The notes under the pieces are model-generated. The model worked only from the letters and a program-made list of their open reading frames with translations. It had not been told where the DNA came from and made no database searches. Both the position numbers and the translations under genes were made by a program. DNA of 24,330 nt from Paramarasmius palmivorus (taxonomy: Eukaryota > Basidiomycota > Agaricomycetes > Agaricales > Marasmiaceae). Below are positions 19,011-24,330 of this stretch, piece by piece (the first letter of the stretch is position 1; the number at the start of each line of letters is the position of its first letter). The DNA lies in contig JAYKXP010000341.1 in NCBI GenBank assembly GCA_037176845.1, positions 1 through 24,330 of the forward strand. The letters run 5' to 3'.

Positions 19011-21162
19011 CTAGCAATATCTATGCTCGGAGTAACTAGGAGGTCTATCAGTACTTTGAGCTGAATGTTCTAAATCCGTCCGTTGCCTTAACAAAGCAAT
19101 AATTTGATTCATTGCCCCACTCAACCGTTCCATTTCCTCATTCGGGTGTCCAGCCCTCTTTGACTGGTCAACCCCCCTGTCACAGGACCGGGATTCATTG
19201 ACTTGATGAAGGCCGACAAGGAAAGGACCAGGCATCAACGCCATCGTTCTGCGAACTTGTCTTTGCCTGATATAGGAAACCAGCATAGCAAGACAAACAG
19301 TGCCGAAAACGCTTCCAAGTACGACACCAACAATGGCACCAACCGACAATTTGGTCGGGCTGGATGCGGAGTTTGTCAAGGCCTTCCCGTTTGAGTCACC
19401 GAGCCGTATGCCCGCAAGTAAGACACTAATTGCGCTAGCCTGTGCATCGGCCTGGTAGTCACGAGAAGATGGCCCAATCCAACTTGATCCGTATATATTA
19501 CCCTGCGGATCTTTTGCCTTGCCCAAGACTGCATTGTACTTCAGGTCATGAGATAGTACTCTGTATCCAGAGGGATTTGCCAACCTACCTGGATGCTGAT
19601 GTATCCTTCCACTACTTTCTGCAGTGCCGAGGCTGATGCAGTTTTATGCCAAATAGCAAGTGCACGAACCATTGATCCCGCACCTTGATAACCTATGACT
19701 CGGATATCAGACTATGAGCATCTAGTTGAGAGCCCGAAATAGGTGACGCACCTCCACTTCGGAGGATACCATTCCCAAAATGCCACTCTGCTTTTGATAT
19801 CGCGCCTGATACTAAGTTTATAAGACTGAAGAGCGTGTCAATGCTTCCGTCTTCTAAGAGAAATGAAATCACCTTTCGTTAAATGAATTGGATGGCTGAA
19901 GAATCGATAGCGCTGTGGCTCCCTCGATAGTCAACCCAGAATTCATAGGTACGATGTTATTCGTGCCATTGCAGGTCTTGACATCAATGCCACCTTGGAC
20001 TGTGAAATCATCGGTCACGAATTGATTTCGAATAAGGAGATATGTCTGTTGTGCCAAATCAAAATATGTTTGATTTGTCATGAGGGATTCGGCGAAAAGC
20101 GACGACGTTCTGAAAGTAGTGATGAGCGAGATGTCAAGACATTGTCTAGCACGTTGCGCCTACAGGAAAGACCACCTAAAATGATGTTATTCAATATCAG
20201 AGCGTAGAATCGGCCAAAATCGAAACTCACAACGTTGCCTGTCCCAAGACTGAACCATTAATATCGTTGGCCGTCTGTATTTGGGATCAAAAGCCGTCCC
20301 ATTCAGTGATTTACGCCGAGGTTGATCGAACTCACATTAAACGTTCCGCCGGTCAGATTATCTAGAAGGCATTTCGGGCTTCTCAGTGATTCTGGTAACG
20401 TAAAGTTGAAGGCGCGACTGACGGTTGGAACATGATCGCGGGATTGAGAGATTTCTTGTGGTGTTTTGAAGGCCGTTACTGTTCAGTGTATATTTCGCAC
20501 TCCAGTCCCATGCCTCCTGGGCCTTTTCAAGGAAAAAATCCTCTTCATATGCCGCATATGCCCTGAGTGCCACGTAACCATATGACCTAGAATAAAAATC
20601 AAAATGCTAGCCACTCCGTATCTCAATTTACTCGCAAACTTGTTTGAATCTACTATCGTTTTGAGTAAAAATCGAAGGAAAAGGCATGGAGTACCCACAC
20701 TACATAGAGTGAACAATCAGAAGGATTCAGAACCACACACCTCCAAAAAGCAGGCCAAACAGCCGCACTTTTTGCTCAAGAATGTATCACCGTTGTCCTG
20801 CGTTCGGTTTAGTTTACTAATCAGTCTGTCCTTAAACAAAGTTTGTCGAGTCAAGAGATCGAATTCCGCCATTTCGCTGTAGATCGCGCTCTCGGTCATG
20901 CCTGCTTTTGAATTGAGCATCTGGCCATAGGCTTGCTCAAGTGCGTCGCGAGCAAGAGCTGTCCTCTCCGCAAATGAGATTTTAATTGTCGTGTTCTGTC
21001 ATATGCTTCGTAATGGTTAGGAGCCAGTGAATAGACATAACTCACATCCCAACCAGCAGGAATTTCTGATGGAACTGTTATGGCCACAGTCGAAGCGGCC
21101 CATTGTAGTATAATGAACCCGGATGCTAGCATCGGGAAGAGAGAAGAATAAAAGGGAAGCAT
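19011..21162 (-). CDS. GH76-like membrane-anchored surface protein (paralogue B)
   Basis: The predicted 517-residue protein has 11 exons: 21162-21046, 20995-20769, 20652-20632, 20586-20423, 20361-20336, 20274-20231, 20175-20164 (12 nt), 20109-19873, 19825-19752, 19692-19589 and 19538-19011. Exons 4, 5, 6, 7, 9 and 10 have the same lengths as in paralogue A. A second in-frame Met (codon 11, 21132) aligns with the start of A and may be the real start; a TATA-like sequence near 21186-21194 fits that better. Segments include ESAIYSEMAEFDLLT, YVALRAYAAYEEDFFLEKA, NQTYFDLAQQTYLLI, NSGLTIEGATALSIL and GNIYGSSWIGPSS. One TM helix spans about 406-432, and a tail ends PPSYSEHRYC. As in A, the GH76 catalytic Asp-Asp is absent at the expected place. 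Exon 3 has two alternative acceptors three bases apart (TAGTAG). Confidence 0.88.
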
Positions 21163-22987
21163 GAAATAATGAAGGGAAGATCATCCGATATAAGAACGTC
21201 CGGGTAAATCGAAACGTGAGAACGACCATCTGATGGAGTGAACAGCCATCGCAACAAGGAAATATTGATTGCGGGAGTATGTCCGAACAAATGTATATGC
21301 TTCCAGAGCGTGGAGTGATTGAGTAGTATCATCCACTTAATTTTTGACGACATTTCCAGTCTAAGAACGCGGGTACATAGTGTAGCAACGAAAGACTGGT
21401 GTCCGCACCCTGACGGAAGTTAATTCTACTCAGTGTAGGATATTTATCAGTGTACGTACTTATGTGGGAATAACATGCTTGTGTTGGATATCCTGGCAGC
21501 TGTAGCTCGCGCTCTCGGTTACAGGTCATTCGAACACTGGAAGAATGTGCCTGGATGAAGTGAAAGGTGCCGGCGATTTCCAATCAGAGGTAATAGTATG
21601 CGAGGAATGTGTATTCGAGTCATAGATTTCAACACCCAGATACCATTCACCATACCTCGTATGCTAACAGGATTCTCGCACTGATTATATGGCTTTGAGT
21701 CTGATCACGAAAATGTGAGTTGGTCAAAGATGAATGGGTGTTGCGTTCAAGTGAAATACTGTATAAGACTTGGATCCATTCAATATTCAGCATACTTCTG
21801 GTATAGAGCAAAGTGAATCACTCACTCTTGATATCTCAGCATTTACCCGTCGCTCTCGTTTCCAATTTGCAAGCTCTTTAGCGTCAGATTCTTTGATTCC
21901 AGGCCGTCATTGCAAGTCTTGCACTGGGCCACTGTTGTTCGGCGTTTTCTAGAGGGGGGATGTCGATTAACGGCGAATTCGCCACCACCTGGTACCCCGG
22001 GACCGATTTGAGGGAGAAGTCCCCTCTATGAGGTTCTAAATCTAAGCCAAGAATAACGGAGTATGCAGCAAGCTATCGCGAGGAACATGAGTGTTGCGGA
22101 GAAGAAAAGTGATGGATCCACATGTGATTTCAAGTTCCTAAGAGCGCCTGTCGGACCGTTATTCCGGACGCCTTGCAGGCCGCGGAGGACAAGAGAAGTC
22201 TAAGTAGTCTTCACGATTTTCGAAGGTTGTGAGCATCTCGTACAAAAATTTGAGGACCGGACAGAACCAGAACATTTAAATCTCCCCAAGGCGTGTACAA
22301 CAAATACCACTGGTATTCCAATCCTGGGGCCCCGGACTTCAAATTTACCGATACGCTTGCCTTTCTAGCGCTCATAACACGAACGTCGAAAGAACGGTGA
22401 TTGCCGTCCATTCCTTTGTCTTAATCAAATTCTCTTTCGTACATGTACATGAGGTGCCTCAAGCCTCAAGGCTCTCACTAAAACAGAATTTCACGAATGC
22501 CCCCAGGATGGCAAGCAAGATCCGAGTAAATCACCCGTTCTTTGTTGTAGTGATTCGCCTCAAGGAGTAAGTAGTTACTATTCCTGTTTATTCTCCTTTT
22601 ATACACGAAATGCCAGCCATACCGCACACTAGGGGTGGAGGAAATGCAAATGGTATACTAGTAGTACAATTGTAATCATGCAATGTAGAGCACTGGCATG
22701 TTAGTCGTAGGGTAAAATTATGAGGAAACAATGAGTAGGTTCGATAGTCCGTTGGATGAAGAATGATATTCATCTTCGGCAACTGATGGGAACAAGATGC
22801 GACGAAGGGGTCGCTGGATGATACATGGAGGGATTATAACATCCAGCAGAGTGCGGTGAAGGCATGTGGGATGTTGAAGATAATGGGGGTGAAGGCAACG
22901 AACATGGAAGACCCATATTGTATGTAGTCGCTGGATATCAGGTTAGGAAATAGGGCAGATTAAATAGGAATTACTTACTCACCTTTT
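21163..22987. other. upstream of paralogue B; no gene supported
   Basis: The promoter of the minus-strand gene should lie just above 21163. The rest shows only short frames. The most protein-like is 22211-22411 (-), a 66-codon frame with balanced composition but no recognised domain. On the minus strand, 22925-22976 looks like a well-formed 52-nt intron (GTGAGTAAGT...CTAACCTGATATCCAG), suggesting a transcript continuing from the tentative gene at 22988-23352. Confidence 0.45.
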
Positions 22988-23352
22988 CTACTTAATGGCT
23001 GCTTGAGTGTCTGGCCTGGTGGGAGTTGGGACAGGTGGCTGGTTTGTTAAGTGACTCTGAAGTTTCGTTAAATGCGACGCCTTTCCATCGATTCAACAAT
23101 CTCCTGCGTACATCATGCTTTTGGGTGTATTCAGTCCACATTCCCTTACTGGTCTCCCGTACTTCTTTCGGAGACACGAGTCGTACCCGGTAATGGTCAT
23201 CATCATTCCAATAGTGTGTTATAGACTGACAATAAGTCTTTATCACTGAGGAATCGAGTACGTACCTTGGCACCGTGCGTGATGACAGGAATTAGTCAGC
23301 AGGGTCGAACCGCGTACTGGAACCAGGAGTTGTAAGAGACAGCCGTAGTCAT
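22988..23352 (-). CDS. tentative small spliced gene, function unknown
   Basis: The proposed start is ATG at 23352. Exon 1 is 23352-23318; a 52-nt intron (GTACGC...CTGACTAAT...CCAAG) leads to an exon from 23265, and the frames join as MTTAVSYNSWFQ-YVLDSSVIK. Two endings are possible. If the exon is read through, the protein is 102 residues and stops at 22992. If a 55-nt intron (23111-23057, GTACGC...TTCAG) is removed, it is 85 residues and stops at 22988. A strong intron-like signal follows at 22976-22925, so the transcript probably continues, either as 3'UTR or further coding sequence. No signal peptide, TM segment or known domain is seen. Support is only frame continuity and intron-like signals. 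Confidence 0.35.
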
Positions 23353-24330
23353 GGTCCAAAATGCGCAATTGGCAAGCTAGTACAGCCATGTGAGGCATAA
23401 GGGGGATAAGCAGTAGGTTGTAGGTGTAATCGTTAGAGATATGATGTAGAAAAGATGGGAAAGGATCAAGCGCTGCGGCGTTTTCTTTTCCAAATGAGAA
23501 TGCAGCTTGGACCGAACCAATAGAAAGGGAGAATCCTAAAACGGGAAAACAAGAACATTAGCAAATGTCGTGGCAAACGCATTGTCTGCCGAGTTCTTTC
23601 TCGCGCGCTTGTTCTGCTTTGTGGTCCGAGCCTGACAAAATTAAGGAGTTAGTCGCCGTACGTGTTCCGAGTCGTCGCGCGAGCGTCGCGATCGGTGAAC
23701 GCTTCGGATACTCGAAAAATCCAGTTTTGTATTGGCCATGAACACGAGCTTGAGATCGAAAAGCCGCTCAGGCGCTTATCATCTTTCACAATTCAGAATA
23801 TAGCGATGGCTTGAAGACAAAACGCGTCAGGTACGTGGTTCATAGACGCGTTTGTTTCGGCATTGGAGCTAATTGAGTCGATGGACATTTCGGAGCAGAG
23901 CCGGAGAAAAGAGACGGAATCCGTTACCTACGGCGAATCGGTTCCGGTTAGTCTTCTATCATCGAAAATCCTGTTTTCCCTCAACGCCGGCCGCTATCTC
24001 GAATAAACTTGAACACCCTAGTGTACTGGAACGATATCGCTGATGGAGCCTCTACTAGAAGTTTGTAAGACCTACGCAAGGGTGCGGCAAGGGATATCAT
24101 GGCAGATTCCTATTATCTGGATGGTGTCATTCAGCATCGTTGCACCTCGTGTTAGCGGTCAAAACCAGCCAGAATACGTATATCCTCGGGACGTAATGAG
24201 TAAAAAAGTGGGAGTTTCGCGACAAATCAAAGCGTATTCAAGCGCGTAGCTGCCGATGTTGCGCTTGTTATTTTTTTTTCTCCGAACAACAACGTCCCGA
24301 TATCCTCGTTCTCGCAATAGACCATTTGGT
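23353..24330. other. right-end region; no gene seen
   Basis: Only short frames occur, such as 24043-24249 (+), with no recognisable product. A small GC-rich patch near 23670-23695 repeats CGTCGCG. Any gene here would have to be partial and run off the window. Confidence 0.4.

Noticed and set aside
21975..22001. EcoRI, KpnI and SmaI sites within 27 bases, resembling a cloning polylinker
   Set aside because: The spacing and intervening bases do not match common vector polylinkers and no vector sequence adjoins; likely chance.
21951..22027. Inverted AGAGGGG / CCCCTCT arms about 70 bases apart
   Set aside because: The arms are short and G-rich with a slippage difference, and no duplication or internal element was seen; too weak to call.

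Overview
The window looks like the left end of a chromosome from a filamentous basidiomycete, most likely an Agaricomycete. The evidence is C-rich telomere-type repeats at base 1, protein-coding genes broken by many 45-60 nt GT-AG introns with CTNAC-like branch points, an F-box/LRR-type gene of the kind that is abundant in mushrooms, and two membrane-anchored GH76-like genes with the layout usual in Agaricomycetes (signal peptide, GH76-like domain, one TM helix, cytoplasmic tail). The species cannot be told from the sequence.

Layout. 1-250: heterogeneous CCCTAA/CCCCTAA telomere-like tract. 250-690: transition zone rich in inverted repeats and CCCTAG motifs. 690-5250: three decayed, same-strand copies of one subtelomeric gene-like unit, none with an intact reading frame. 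6123-8018 (+): intact three-exon F-box/LRR-like gene. 8019-12054: about 4 kb with no supportable gene. 12136-12595 (+): three-exon gene for a small secreted, probably Kex2-processed protein built of two tandem copies of a two-cysteine module. 13289-15434 (-) and 19011-21162 (-): two 11-exon GH76-like paralogues in the same orientation. Between them lie a long imperfect inverted repeat (16825-17690), an intron-containing tRNA-Leu(AAG) (18067-18170, +) and a pair of ~50 nt direct repeats around a GC-rich hairpin. 22988-23352 (-): a tentative small spliced gene. The rest to 24330 shows no gene I can defend.

The gene models were assembled by hand by joining reading frames across introns and, for the two GH76-like genes, by comparing the paralogues exon by exon. 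The strongest biological observations are: a conserved 12-nt microexon in both GH76-like genes; loss of the catalytic Asp-Asp pair at the expected GH76 position together with a conserved cytoplasmic tail ending in a PPxY motif; and the two-module secreted protein, whose family I do not recognise. There is no operon-like arrangement. The F-box protein would act in ubiquitin ligation, the GH76-like proteins at the cell surface or wall, and the secreted protein outside the cell. A functional link between them is not shown.
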